NCBI GenBank assembly: GCA_004764695.1
Contig: SMSO01000032.1
Location: forward strand, 8,142,668 to 8,206,667
Source: Schizochytrium sp. TIO01
Lineage: Eukaryota; Sar; Bigyra; Thraustochytrida; Thraustochytriidae
Reading direction: 5' to 3'
DNA length: 64,000 nucleotides
The notes beneath the pieces are model-generated. The model was not told the origin of the DNA. It saw only the letters and a program-made list of their open reading frames with translations, and searched no databases. Position 1 is the stretch's first letter. The number at the start of each line of letters is the position of its first letter. The translations under genes and the position numbers were made by a program. Positions 1 to 11,143 of this stretch are shown piece by piece.

Positions 1-320
1 AATTTTTTAATTTAGAAATAACATAACAAACATATTTTGTATGCTGAGACTGCTCTTTTTCAAGTCCTAAGAGGCTCTCTGAAGCACATTTCTTAATTCG
101 CGAGCCTATACCCGCACAAGCTTGCGGAACAATGATCGCAAGCTGTATAGAGACTTAAAGCTCTGCTCTATAAACTTAGATCTTAAACGTGAAATCTCAG
201 AAGTCTCAAGTTTAATTGGTATTTTATACTCGTTTCTTTCAACATAAAGAAAATTTAAAAGATGGTGATTATATTTCAGATTATTTTTGCTCTCAAAAGG
301 CTTATCTTTCTGAATCTATC
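1..320. other. AT-rich 3' flank of the first P450 gene
   Basis: This stretch lies downstream of the stop codon of the minus-strand P450 gene. It is AT-rich. Short open frames that overlap it continue antisense through the P450 gene and look like shadows. I see no gene, repeat or RNA here. Confidence 0.5.
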
Positions 321-1853
321 TCATATTCGAATAGGCACCAATCTCACCTGCGGAAAGGGATCAGGGACCAGAGTAGAGTCAAATCTTTTGTTTGGCAGAG
401 GCTGGCCAGGCGAATCAAGCACAAGCTCGTATTCGCTCAAAAGCTTGCACAGAATCGCGCGTACTTCTAAATTCGCAGCTCGACGACCAAGACAAGAGCG
501 GGAACCAGCGCTAAAAGGTTCTTTCGTCACAGCTGAATCGAGCTTTGCTCCCATCGGACAACCTTTGCGACTTCGAATGTTCTCACGAAAAAAACGCTCT
601 GGTTTAAACTCGTGAGCATCCGGTATGAACTCGTCATCGCGAGCTTCATAGATTGGACAAAGAGTCATCGGTGTACCCGCTGGGATACGAACACGAGACG
701 ATGGCAAAACAATATCATGCTCAAGTGTACGAACTCCCAATCCAGGGGTTGTTGGGTAAAGGCGATAGGCTTCGCGGAAGAATGCTTCCATGTATGGCAT
801 TTTGATGGAGGTCGAGTATGTTCCATTCTCAAGAAGATCGACGATCTCCTCGCGCAACTTGGCCTGTGCATCTGGGTGATAGGCGCAAGCCACTAGCATC
901 CATTGAATTAGACCTCTGGTTGTGGCAACGGCTGCGGAAAGTAGAATAGTAAAAATGCCCGTAATTTGCTTTGGAGTTAGGCCTTGCTCATCACGAAGGT
1001 CTTTGAAATAGCACAAGGGCACCTGATCTTGGCCGAAGAGATTCTCAACATGTTCTTCAGTGATTTTATAAACCCGCTCAAAACTTTCTCTAAACTTTTC
1101 ATATCCTCTCCACGGATGAGTAAACTTGGGAAGGTACTGTAATCGTATAGCCAAACCCAGGGCTGTTGCGTCAAGCTCCGCGATCTCTTTCATATTGGAT
1201 TGGCAATCGGGGTTCACAGTTTCGTAGTTTTTGCCAAGGGAAAGGGAGCTAAACATGTCGAAAGCTGTGCGCTCCGTCCAAAGAGCTATATCATCTTTGT
1301 ACTGATTCACAAATTCCACAGCGTTACGAGCAGCATCCTGTACAAGACCTTCATACTTTGCTACTGCAGAGGAGTTGATTCCGGGATTCAGCAATTTGCG
1401 TGTGATCATTGCACGCGGAGTTGAGTGAAACAAGTTGAGAGCTAGGTTGTCCAGGTGATCCCCGTCAAGCTCTATGAAAAATTTCTGGATTGGCCAGAGT
1501 TGACTAGAGCCGTGAAAGTCTTTTCCTTCGTTTTGAAAGACAAACTTTATGTCCTCTAGGTCAAACACAGTAACACCGATCTCTCCAAGGGATGTACGGA
1601 CTCGAACAACGCCTTGCTCGCGGCCGTAGTCCCTGTAAATTTTTTCATGACTACTAAATATATCCCCTGCCAACATTGGGAGCCACCACCACCCGGGCCC
1701 ATCAATGTCTTCAAGTTCTTTGATAAGCTGATCGTTGGTGTTTGAACTCGATGGCACAGTGGCTGATGTGGCCTTCGCACGGACGAACGTGTTGGTCGCT
1801 TGCCCTCTAACATTTGGCAAATGCCGAAGCAGAGAACGAGACAAGCCAAACAT
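321..1853 (-). CDS. cytochrome P450, mitochondrial-clan-like (paralogue A)
   Basis: A haem-thiolate monooxygenase-type protein of 510 residues. The haem loop reads PFSAGSRSCLG and fits FxxGxRxCxG, with the axial cysteine near residue 454. The K-helix ExxR appears as EAYR followed by LYP, and the PERF motif is intact. The N-terminus is rich in Arg, Ser and Ala with few acids, like a mitochondrial presequence, and the eGKD...W segment near residue 110 resembles mitochondrial-type P450s. The open frame extends 32 codons upstream to position 1949, but ATG at 1853 gives a length matching the paralogue at 6616-8145 (509 residues) and places the presequence first. The I-helix reads AAVATT, so the usual acidic residue of (A/G)Gx(D/E)TT is missing while the threonine remains. 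That may mean altered oxygen activation or a non-monooxygenase reaction. The substrate cannot be inferred. A mitochondrial ferredoxin partner is family knowledge, not seen here. Confidence 0.9.
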   Translation of the reverse strand: MFGLSRSLLRHLPNVRGQATNTFVRAKATSATVPSSSNTNDQLIKELEDIDGPGWWWLPMLAGDIFSSHEKIYRDYGREQGVVRVRTSLGEIGVTVFDLEDIKFVFQNEGKDFHGSSQLWPIQKFFIELDGDHLDNLALNLFHSTPRAMITRKLLNPGINSSAVAKYEGLVQDAARNAVEFVNQYKDDIALWTERTAFDMFSSLSLGKNYETVNPDCQSNMKEIAELDATALGLAIRLQYLPKFTHPWRGYEKFRESFERVYKITEEHVENLFGQDQVPLCYFKDLRDEQGLTPKQITGIFTILLSAAVATTRGLIQWMLVACAYHPDAQAKLREEIVDLLENGTYSTSIKMPYMEAFFREAYRLYPTTPGLGVRTLEHDIVLPSSRVRIPAGTPMTLCPIYEARDDEFIPDAHEFKPERFFRENIRSRKGCPMGAKLDSAVTKEPFSAGSRSCLGRRAANLEVRAILCKLLSEYELVLDSPGQPLPNKRFDSTLVPDPFPQVRLVPIRI

Positions 1854-4800
1854 TATTTGTTTGTTTGTTGGTACCAAGGTAGTTCTCGCCAAGGCTCTTT
1901 CACGCTCGCTGGAAAGGAGTAAATATCTATTAACTCGGGTACACCTCAAGCCAGAACAACCACTTAGGCTCTTTAAGGTTTTGCTGGCAACGAATCGCTG
2001 CTTTTGATGTCTGCTTGAGTTCCTTCATGTGTAATAATATAACACTAACTAGTACAACAACTTTAATCTTCGTCCTCGGAACTTACGACGCCAAATAGAA
2101 CAAATGGTAGAATCCCATTGGGTAGATTTATGAGTCCTTACATATTTGTCGAAAGGTAATGTCGAAGTCAGCCGAAAGTTGGCAACCCGTAAGCGAGCTT
2201 TACTTCGTGTGTCCCTTTTGTAGCCTCTTTTATTTAAAAAAGTGCTACCTTCTTTGTTTTATGTTTATCTATTTACCTTTTTTCACTTTAAAAAATAAAT
2301 TAAATTAAATTAAACAATTTTGTATTTGTTCATTTTGAAAGAAATGTCTAGGAAATAAACGCAAAACATTCAATGGTTTCTGCTGACAAGTAATATGCTA
2401 GTTTCTTCTCGAACTCCAAGCTCTCACGTTTTCACCCAACGAGTAAAGAATTGCACAGAGGTTACTTTAATATATTCACGTCAATTTTAGAAGCAAGTTT
2501 TAATTCAAGTTTATTTTTGCCTTGATGCTTAGGTAGATAAGTGCCTAGATAATTACCAGGATTAACTAGACCTACATTGGAAACTTGAGAGAGTATGTAA
2601 TTTTAATGAAAAATATCCATCTTACGATATTAATCATAATGGCTAATTTCTTTAATTAAAATTGTTATTTTCTTTACTTTTGTTTTAAAACATTTTAAAA
2701 TCATATTTACCGTATCTATTATGCTTATTCCTACGCATTTATCATCCAATTCTTTTACATATAGTAGAGGGCCTAGTGCAAATTGGGAGCCTATCTAAAC
2801 ATAAGGAATCGCACTATAATATCTTTGATAAAGTTCTTATATGTGTTGCAGTAACCAAGGGTGCTTCTTTCTGTCTGCTAAAGAGTTCTATTCGTCGGCC
2901 GCAAGTCCAAAAGATGTAGAACTCGTAGGGCCAAAATTGGAGGTAAACAGTGTGTATGCACTACAAGAATAAACCATGAATACTCTGACTCTTCTTTAGA
3001 CTCTGAGCTTTATGTGATATGTAGTAGCCATTTGTTTCCAAGCTTGACATTTTGATGCATTATAGACGGTAAGACCGTAGAGAGACAACAAAAGAAGGTG
3101 CAGGTCGCATGGTATGTCTGCTGTACCTAGCTAGATAGTGTACGCAAAATGCCGTCTTCAAGGTAAGATTGAATCTTATGAATCTACTAGGTGCACTAGC
3201 TCTGTATTATAAACTTAAAAGCATGATTTGGTCAATGGACATATAATCCATGCAACGAACAGAATTAAGTGCAAAACTTCCGTGCATTCGTTGGTTCTAC
3301 TGAAGATAGGGTATTCTGCATTTTAGGAATCGTAGCGTATTTGGATGTGGTATATTTAAATCTGTCTCAAATTCACAACTTCTAGATTGTTTAGTATAAT
3401 AGGAATTGTTTCCTAACTTGATTGCTAGATCTACAAAGATGGGTTCTCTATAATTACATGTGGAGTAGCCAGACATTGACTGTCAAGGTGAAAGAAAAAA
3501 GTTGTAGAACCCCTGTTAACGTAGGCATTGAAGGGATAGAGACCTGATAGTCTTGGAGCGAGTTATGCCATATCGAATTTAGTGCTTCAAGGAAAGCCTT
3601 GGCAAGCATGCTAAACACTTATGAAGGGATGTATGCTTAGCTTATGCAGCTAGGTGATCTACTGCCTTTGGAGACGAACACCAAGGTAAATCGAGTCATA
3701 TAAAATATAGACTAAGGCAGACTTGAGATAACTGTAGAGGTTAGGTCGATCAACAAGCCAGATCTTGCCTTTGCACATCCACTTGGTTATGCAGTACACT
3801 TTCATCTGTTAACTCCTCTAGGCTTCAAACCTTTGTGTCTGATAGTTTAGTTCTTCTATACAATTGTTAACACTTCAGAACTTGTGATTGGGTGCCATGA
3901 ACTCTGATATTCTCTTGTCCACATGACCTTAAGATTGGTGATCTCAGTGATCACTCTCTGAACATACAGCCACATTGCTATGCACATCGTAATTCACTTA
4001 AACTAACTCTTGAAGGACGTTGGGATGCGGTCCTGTACCCTTGCTGCTCGTACTCCTAACTGAATAGAGTAAAGGTTGTCTACCTGTATGATATTCTCCT
4101 TGTCTCCTGCTCCTATATATATTGACCATAAAGGATCGGAAGACCCTGAGTCCTGTCTAGCCTTTGAGCTACTTTACGTTGTAAGTCGAAATTGTTTGTT
4201 TCATGCACTGCAATTGCATATAAAGAAAAGAATACCTTGCAGAAAGGTTCAATGGTGAATTGATGAGGCGAAGTTTATGGTAGTACCTAGTGATTGTTCC
4301 ATCCACAAGAATCTATTTAGGTGGACAGAGATAGACTCTTCAAGGATTTTTGGTATTACGCTACTCTTAGTACCTGAGAGTGCTTAGGTAGTAGGTTGTA
4401 GGTTGAAGTACCAACCGTTAGCACTTCGCATTTTGCTTAACTCATACACTTCGTGCATCGAATTTACAATTGGCTGGAGGTAGTAGGTACTACTAATCGG
4501 ATAAGTGGGGAGTCTATTATGGCTAGATTTGACACTTGCCTTTCTGATTGAATTAGCGACGTTTCCCTTCGTCATCTTGTTGGGTATATGCTTTTAGACG
4601 CATCGCACGCCCCCTTTGAGGAGCTCATCCTGCAAGTTCCTGAGTCTTGATATCTTTTTATCAGTCTCTGGATTGTATGATGAGAATGCGCAATTCAGCA
4701 ACTTTGCAAAGGATATTCCTCAACTCGCTCTTTCTTGACCCAGTCCGTGCACACGGCAACATTTCCAAAAACATTGAAAAAATTAGCAAGCCAAACTCCA

Positions 4801-6615
4801 TACCTAGGGGCTTAAACTTGTTATAATAGAGCTCTTCACGCGGAGGTAACCGCGCCAACGCCCAGTATGTGCAGCTCTTCTACTAAGTCAGAATCAAGAA
4901 CTTCGAGCACAAGCAGATCATAACTTAAAAGCAAAGCTCTCATCGGACACCTTCGGCTCCCAGGAGTCAGCTTTTTTTCACACCCCGAAAGGCTAACTGC
5001 GACATTCGTGCTGAACGATTGTCGCTGTTTGCAACATTGTGAGTATTTGGAGCTTCGGCTGTCGCTTCCACGACCACTATAAAGCAGTATCGATCACGGC
5101 AGGCTTAGAAGGAGTTAACAAAAACATGCAAAAGCGCTGCAAAAAATATACTCAAAGTACTAAATCCCATCCTGGCTTTTGCAACCTGAAAACGCAAACG
5201 TTAAGAAACAGAACCCCACTCAGCTAGCTGGAGGGCCAGCTGGCCGGCTAACTTATAACTCAATTCCTCGGGGGTATCTAGTGGATGATTACGATTCCAG
5301 CGTGGATATAAAATTAAGCACCCAGACTAAAAACCCACCGACGATGTTTTGTGGAGGCGTATGAAAAGCCCACTGCTTATTTATTCATCATTTTAGTTAA
5401 TCATAAAGGTGCCAACTCGAACGATACTGATTGATCTTCGAATTCCGCCTGTTTCTTCATGAGCCTCATGCCTGATAGGCGATAAGTAGCGCAAGAAAGT
5501 AAATTGGTGCACTCCAGCCTCGATGTAGAAACTATAGCAACTGCCCGACTCTCCGCCACCAGCTTCACCGAAAATGCTCTGTGCCGAGATGTCCGCAGGG
5601 AAGTAGCCGCAGTTTCGAGACAGTGCCAAGGCAGCAAGAGTAGAATAATGGAAAAAACAGTTCCAGGCCGAGCTGCCTTTGCTATGAGCGGTAGTAGTCG
5701 TGTTAGGGTATTCGTTCTTGCGACCCCAGATTAAACTTTCTTTCAATTTCGAACATGACTGGTGAAGATCACAAGAGTGCATATCTACGTCCTACCTGCA
5801 TGGACACCCTGCCCTGTTGAAGTGCAATGACAAGAGCTTTCACATCAACCTTCAAGCGAATGGGTCCATTCGAAGATTGGAGGTTGGTCTCAAAGTTGAT
5901 AATGTGATGCGCAACGATACTCTACTATCCATTTAATAATTATATTTATAAAACAAAATAAAATAAAAAATAAAAGGAAAAACGGAGCACCATGCCGTGC
6001 TGTGCAAATGTAGGTGAGCTGAGCTAGGCCTAGCCGATGATATTGATGGACAGCAAAATACTGATATTTGGAATGGCAGGGCTTTGAGTAATACATAGAC
6101 TAAGGGCAAAGGTCGACGTATAAAGATACCTTCAAAACATGATACCTACATAGCTATTTGCAGGTTTGAGAACCTTACTAGGAAGATTGTACGCATCAAC
6201 AAATATAATTTTTGTAACAGCTTCTAATGCCTAGAGCAACTGGAACACCTATCATCTAGCTATGAACTTGAACCTTTATAGTTGTTTTATTAACCACCTC
6301 TGATGCAGTTCAAGGGTGCACTAAGAATGCATGACTAGGAAATCTATAGCCAAGTCCTTTTAGATTGAAAAATCTGCTTTCCTTCGACGTACTTTCACGA
6401 GCAAAAGCAGCTACCTACCTATAATCAGTACTACCTGATAACAATTAGCCAAGCAAAATTCAGTGCACTTATCAATCTTCAAATTCAATCCGCTTGCAAA
6501 CCTCAAACGCATTGCAGCTGCAAAAGTGCTCTGCACAGCTTCTTAAGCGAGGCAAGTTGCTGGTACCTCCACCGATTCAATCAAGGGTCATAGAATTTTA
6601 TCACGTCTTGAAAAG
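1854..6615. other. AT-rich spacer between the divergent P450 genes
   Basis: About 4.8 kb separate the two P450 start codons. It is mostly AT-rich with a slightly more GC-rich part around 4.7-5.9 kb. A short TTAAA run lies near 2296-2312. A recurrent AGTACCTA-type motif occurs at about 4282, 4369, 4481 and 6427 (see findings). No long frame resembles a known protein. The only ORF of note is the minus-strand frame at 5393-5782, listed separately. I see no terminal repeats that would define a transposon. Confidence 0.5.
5393..5782 (-). CDS. uncertain ORF, 129 residues, unrecognised
   Basis: An ATG-initiated frame in the more GC-rich part of the inter-P450 spacer. I do not recognise the protein. 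It has a Gly/Ser-rich middle (around GEAGGGESGSC) followed by an aromatic stretch (YSFYIEAGVHQFTFLRYL) that could form beta strands. There is no signal peptide or clear membrane segment. An overlapping plus-strand frame (5504-5734) is also open, so neither is secure. It could be a small gene, one exon, or a decayed fragment. Confidence 0.2.
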   Translation of the reverse strand: MHSCDLHQSCSKLKESLIWGRKNEYPNTTTTAHSKGSSAWNCFFHYSTLAALALSRNCGYFPADISAQSIFGEAGGGESGSCYSFYIEAGVHQFTFLRYLSPIRHEAHEETGGIRRSISIVRVGTFMIN

Positions 6616-8145
6616 ATGTCAGCGCTCCTTACAGGACGAACTAAAACTTGGAATCGTTCGGCTTTCAAGTTAATTTCTCGGCGCAAGTCAAGTGCTACTA
6701 CTGCTGCTGCAGATTTGGGCGGGGATCAAGAAGTTGAGCTTCGAGAACCGCATGAAGTGCCTGGCCCTGGGTGGTGGTGGCTTCTAAAGCTATCGAAACC
6801 TATGGACGAGACCTATCAGGAACTCTACGATACCGTTGGACGCAAAGAGGGTAGTGCGCAGATCCGAGATGCCAAGGGAAATCTAAATCTTGTTGTGTTC
6901 AATCAAGATGACGTCCGTCATGTATATCAGAATGAAGGAAAGGACGTTCGAGGTACGTCATCGATTTGGCCCTCGATAAAGTACTGGAAGGAAAGGTCGG
7001 GTGATACCGATGAAAACCATTCGCTCAACCTTTTGCTGCAAGGGCCACGTTGGAGGAATTCGCGTGATCTTCTCGGAAAAGGCATTTACACCGATGCTGT
7101 CGCAACCTACGAGCCTGCAGTCCAGGTCGCTGCACGAGAGGCTGTCGACTATGTAACAGACTACGAACATTCGCTTGATGTTTGGGCAGAACTTGCGGCT
7201 TTTGATCTATTTACATCGCTCGCTCTTGGATCAAATCCGCGAACGACAGATCCGAACTGCAAAAACCCATTGAAGGAGGTTGTCGAGCTTGATTCGACAA
7301 GTCTTGGTATTGCTGTGCTGCTCGAATTCTTGCCATGGTTCGCTCGCCCTCGCAATGGGTATGAGAAAATGAAAGCCAGCTTCGATCGCATCGCCGACCT
7401 CACTCGACCTGAAGTTGAGCGTCTTTTTAATCAAAAAGATGTTCCAGTCTGCTGGTTTCGTGATCTTAGAGATGAACAAGGACTCTCTACTGATCGTTTG
7501 ACGGATGTTATGGCTTTCATGCTCACTGCATCCATTGGCACAACTAAGGGTGTTCTTGAATGGATGCTTACATCACTTGCATATTATCCAGAATCTCAAC
7601 AGAGACTTCGAGATGAAATTAGCAAGAATTTGAAGAATGGCCCTTACACTAAATCCGTGAAAATGCCCTATCTCGAAGCACTTTTCCGTGAGCAGCATCG
7701 TCGCTATCCCATGGCCCACATTTCCGGCCTTCGTACATTGAACCATGACATTGTCCTCCCCAATTCTAGGGTCCATGTCCCAGCTGGAACCACTATGCAA
7801 CTTGCACCTCTATTTGAGGCACAAGATACTAACATCATCTCAGATGCGGATCAATTCATCCCTGAACGATACCTGCGCGAGAATAAAATTAAACGTAAGG
7901 GATGCCCGTTTTCTTCTAAGCTCGATGCTGCCGTCATTCGTGATCCGTTCAGCAACGGTGCTCGTGTCTGCCTAGGAAAACGTGCTGCTGAGCTTGAGGT
8001 TCGTACTCTTATTTGCGAGCTTGTGCGGCGCTATGAAATCGTGCTTGATCCTGCGACTCAACCTTTCCCAGGCTATCAGCACAAATCTGTCATGGTCCCA
8101 AACCCCATGCCAAAGGTCAAGCTTGTGCCTGTACAACATGCCTGA
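6616..8145 (+). CDS. cytochrome P450, mitochondrial-clan-like (paralogue B)
   Basis: A 509-residue P450 clearly paralogous to the gene at 321-1853: both share GPGWWWL near residue 50, the QNEGKD...W block, RDLRDEQGL before the I-helix, and a GCP..KLD.AV segment before the haem loop. The haem loop is PFSNGARVCLG, with the ligand cysteine near residue 452. ExxR is EQHR followed by RYP, and PERF appears as PERY. The N-terminal 40 residues carry many Arg, Lys and Ser and only one acidic stretch near residue 35, consistent with mitochondrial import. The I-helix reads ASIGTT, again lacking the acidic residue before TT. The start ATG at 6616 is the first in frame. The stop is TGA. The gene points away from its paralogue, suggesting an inverted duplication followed by divergence. 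Substrate unknown. Confidence 0.92.
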   Translation: MSALLTGRTKTWNRSAFKLISRRKSSATTAAADLGGDQEVELREPHEVPGPGWWWLLKLSKPMDETYQELYDTVGRKEGSAQIRDAKGNLNLVVFNQDDVRHVYQNEGKDVRGTSSIWPSIKYWKERSGDTDENHSLNLLLQGPRWRNSRDLLGKGIYTDAVATYEPAVQVAAREAVDYVTDYEHSLDVWAELAAFDLFTSLALGSNPRTTDPNCKNPLKEVVELDSTSLGIAVLLEFLPWFARPRNGYEKMKASFDRIADLTRPEVERLFNQKDVPVCWFRDLRDEQGLSTDRLTDVMAFMLTASIGTTKGVLEWMLTSLAYYPESQQRLRDEISKNLKNGPYTKSVKMPYLEALFREQHRRYPMAHISGLRTLNHDIVLPNSRVHVPAGTTMQLAPLFEAQDTNIISDADQFIPERYLRENKIKRKGCPFSSKLDAAVIRDPFSNGARVCLGKRAAELEVRTLICELVRRYEIVLDPATQPFPGYQHKSVMVPNPMPKVKLVPVQHA

Positions 8146-9891
8146 GAGGATCAGATCAGTAAAATTAAACGTCATAAGTCCATGTATTTCCTTTCATTGT
8201 TGCCATGGTACTCACCCATTGCTGGTTAGATGTGAAGCAAAATTAACACCATTGCCTGTAACTTAATTTGCCCAGGTCCTCGATGACCCTGGCAACCAAG
8301 CTGGGCCAGATGAACATCTAACCTAGTACTTGTCTTATATTCTGATTTTAATCGCAATCACTCAAACATAATTTATATAGTGATAGAGTTGACCACAGCC
8401 TGCTCAGCTAATACGCACAATGTTGCTACATATGCAGACGCTCGCAACATTCTTCCAGGTATCTTGAAATCAAAAGAAGATGATGTATACGGTTTTGCTT
8501 TCTTCACTTTCTCAACTAGTAATTCTAGTAGATACTACCTCGAAAGTCTAACAGTCCCCTTTAGTCTCACTTAGACTTGTGTCGCACTTGGTCAAAGAAC
8601 CAACCAATCCATGCGTGTCAAATCCAAGGCAGCCAGTCTATAACGAATTGAACTCTCCATATCTAAACTTATAGAACCCAGCTATGAACGAGCAAACACC
8701 ACCACCCTTATCAGCAACGCGGAGTTGCGAATGCCACAACGCAGTTTTGATTCATGAACCGTGTTTTTCATCCTTCGGAGCCCCACTCTCTGGCTCTAGT
8801 AGTAGCACCCACTAGCACCCCATATAGCCAAAAGGATAGGACACCCTACAGCTTAAATTGCGCAGGTAGTACCTATAAAATAATTAAAAAACAATTGTAA
8901 CATAGAATCGCAGTTGTTCTTGAATCCAGGGCTCCTGAAGACACCTAAAGTCTGGCTTGGTTTGCACTGTTTTGGTTTGAGTAGGACTGCTTTTCAATGA
9001 GCTGGGTGGCCTGCTGGCTTCAGAACAAGATGGTTCTGGCTTTGAGCCCTTCAGCGCTTGCTCAGATGATTCCATCATCTTCTGCCGAAATTCTATAGGC
9101 AGGAAACCCATAAACATCTGAATTCTTCCTGCTCCAACGCAATGCAATGCCATTCTCGCCAGAGACTAAAGTCAGCTGCCAAGCTCGCAGCCGCCTGCGT
9201 CGACGCCCGAGAGGGTGACCAGCCCTGGCTTCATGACGCTCGAAACTCCTTCTCTGGGCCGAATGACATGCATAACTCGAAGACCTTTCAGCTTTGATTG
9301 CAAAATGTAGTACCTACTTCCGAGAGCAAAAATCCAGTTCGCCACAACGAAGACTCAAACTTCTCAATCAACTAAAAAGAATCGGTTCCCTACAGTATAG
9401 GTTATAAGGTACATAAGACTGGGTTTCTCCGGCACACACGGAGAACAACGGGAAAGAATGAGGATATCGGGGAAATGTGGTGCCGGAAGAACGACGCTTT
9501 AGAGAAGGATTTCCCGGCAAGCCAGCATCCGCTTCGCGCGGAGGATCATCATTGCCTCAACTCAAAGCAACCCACTCCACTTTGGACGGTGTAGTGTTTA
9601 GTTTGCGCAGGTCGCGAAGGGCGGCTGAGAGCAAAGCAGAAGACCAGAGCAAGGTCCAGGGAAGCTACGTTGTTGGTGTGAAGCTCGGGATTGACTTGAG
9701 CAGACGCGGACTCTGGTTTGTACGCCTGGTAGCTCGAAAACCAGTTCCCCAGGCAGGCAAAGTACGAGAGAGAAGCCTAAAGCTACTCGCGGTGACAAGC
9801 TTGAGGGTGAAACTCAGTCTATTCTGGAGGCTTTGTAAAGCTCAGGGAAAGTAGAAGGCGAATCGCAAAAGATCAGAAACTTGCTACAAAA
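8146..9891. other. spacer between P450 B and CHMP2
   Basis: This holds the 3' flank of the P450 and the presumed promoter and 5' leader of the ESCRT gene. The leader from about 9420 is GC-richer. It contains an upstream ATG at 9475 whose frame closes after roughly 40 codons, and a longer frame (9477-9854) that has only a GTG start. Motif copies near 8531, 8864 and 9308 belong to the AGTACCTA series. The copy at 8864-8880 runs directly into TATAAAA, which could be a TATA-like element. One small minus-strand ORF is listed separately. Confidence 0.45.
8884..9153 (-). CDS. uncertain small ORF, 89 residues
   Basis: An ATG-initiated minus-strand frame with a fairly protein-like composition: a middle segment rich in Glu, Lys and Gln, then a Ser/Pro/Thr-rich stretch. 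I recognise no family. There are no membrane segments or Cys/His motifs. It sits between two plus-strand genes, so it would need its own promoter. Chance is a reasonable alternative. Confidence 0.18.
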   Translation of the reverse strand: MALHCVGAGRIQMFMGFLPIEFRQKMMESSEQALKGSKPEPSCSEASRPPSSLKSSPTQTKTVQTKPDFRCLQEPWIQEQLRFYVTIVF

Positions 9892-10524
9892 ATGTCAAGC
9901 TTCTTCAAGCGTACCACGGTCAAGGAGGAGGCCCGGAATACGAAACGCGAGGTGGGCAGAGGCCAGCGAGAGCTTAATCGCGAAAAGGCGCGCCTTGAGA
10001 ATGAAGAGAAACGTGTCGTGGCAGATATTAAACGCACAGCTGCCAAGGGTGGAAACCACGAGGCCGAAATCCGAGCCATGACTAAACAGCTGATCCAGAT
10101 TCGCAATGCCCGTACGCGATTGATCACAATGCACTCACAGCTCGGAACCGTCAAGACCAAGGCAACAATGATGGCTGCAAATGAATCGATGGGTGCCGCT
10201 ATGAAGTCCACTACAAAGGCTATGAAAGCTGCTAACAAGGCTGCTGACGTATCTAAGTTGCAGAAGAACATGCTTGAATTCCAACGCGGAATGGAACAAA
10301 TGAGCGTTAACGAAGAAATGATGGATGATACTCTAGCCGCTCTTGATGATGACGATGTGGAGGAGCAGGCTGATGAGATGACCCAGCAGGTTCTTGATGA
10401 AATTGGTGTCTCCCTCAATGGCCAGCTTGAATCAGCGCCATCGGGCCGTGTCGCCGCAAAACAGGCAGAGACTGAACAGCAGTCAGCACATCTTACCGCA
10501 GAAGAACGCGCTCTTTTTGACTAA
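9892..10524 (+). CDS. CHMP2: ESCRT-III subunit, CHMP2/VPS2 family (closest in style to CHMP2B)
   Basis: A 210-residue Snf7-domain protein. ESCRT-III subunits polymerise on membranes and, with the VPS4 ATPase, drive multivesicular-body budding, cytokinetic abscission and nuclear-envelope repair. The N-terminus MSSFFKRTTVKE resembles CHMP2B. Helices 1-2 (about residues 12-105) are highly basic, and the IRAMTKQLIQIRNARTRL segment matches the family core. The central MKSTTKAMKAANK and NEEMMDDTL blocks and the acidic DDDDVEEQADE stretch near residue 155 are family-typical. QQVLDEIGVSL precedes the variable tail. The C-terminal MIM1 helix that binds VPS4 is short (LTAEERALFD) compared with the (D/E)xxLxxRLxxL consensus, so VPS4 binding may be weak. 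The length is normal. ATG at 9892 is the natural start. The next gene converges on it with 619 bp between the stop codons. Confidence 0.95.
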   Translation: MSSFFKRTTVKEEARNTKREVGRGQRELNREKARLENEEKRVVADIKRTAAKGGNHEAEIRAMTKQLIQIRNARTRLITMHSQLGTVKTKATMMAANESMGAAMKSTTKAMKAANKAADVSKLQKNMLEFQRGMEQMSVNEEMMDDTLAALDDDDVEEQADEMTQQVLDEIGVSLNGQLESAPSGRVAAKQAETEQQSAHLTAEERALFD

Positions 10525-11143
10525 TTAACTTCTCTATACATTGTTCCATTCTTTGTTACAACAAAGCGGTGCCATCCCGCCTTGTATCTCAACCTTATTA
10601 TAAATAGTATCTAAAATCTTTTCAGATTGCTTCAAAATGATTTAGTATGGCGATGAACAGCGGCTAGCCCGTTTTCTTCTGCTCCTAAGTTCTGTTTTTG
10701 ATCTCTTCTCCTTTTTATATAAATTATCTCCGTACTTTTTAAAGTGAGGAAGACGATTAGCATTTTGATGAAGGCACATCAGTATTTCTCTACCTTTGAC
10801 TTATAACACATTTTCTTCGTGGAGAGTGGGTACAGTGAGACTATTTTTGGAAGTTCCTTATAAAAGTATGCCCTTCGGCCTAGAATTTGACATTCAAGAC
10901 TTATCCCTTAAATATTGGGTAACGTAGTAGAATTTTACAATAGTTAATATGCCTGATTCTAACAGTTTTGGGGAGCTATCATCTGTTTTGCAAATAGTTT
11001 GCAGAGAATGCAGGTTTTGCATGTGAGCTCAATTCAGCACATGCACTTTAAAGAGCTTATGTCGAAGCCAAGCCGTTGAATCAAGGTTTGAAGATGTTCA
11101 TAGTGCATCAATAAAAATTATTCTGGAATTCTTTATGACCTAG
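10525..11143. other. intergenic, between converging genes
   Basis: This stretch separates the CHMP2 stop from the stop of the minus-strand coiled-coil gene. It is AT-rich, as expected for two 3' flanks. I see no ORF, repeat or RNA gene in it. Confidence 0.5.

Noticed and set aside
1854-1949. N-terminal extension of P450 A to the ATG at 1949
   Set aside because: The paralogue is 509 residues, and starting at 1853 gives 510 with a presequence at the very N-terminus. The extra 32 codons have no counterpart.
9477-9854. 125-codon frame before CHMP2
   Set aside because: It has only a GTG start, a skewed Arg/Ser/Leu composition from GC-rich leader DNA, and no family resemblance.
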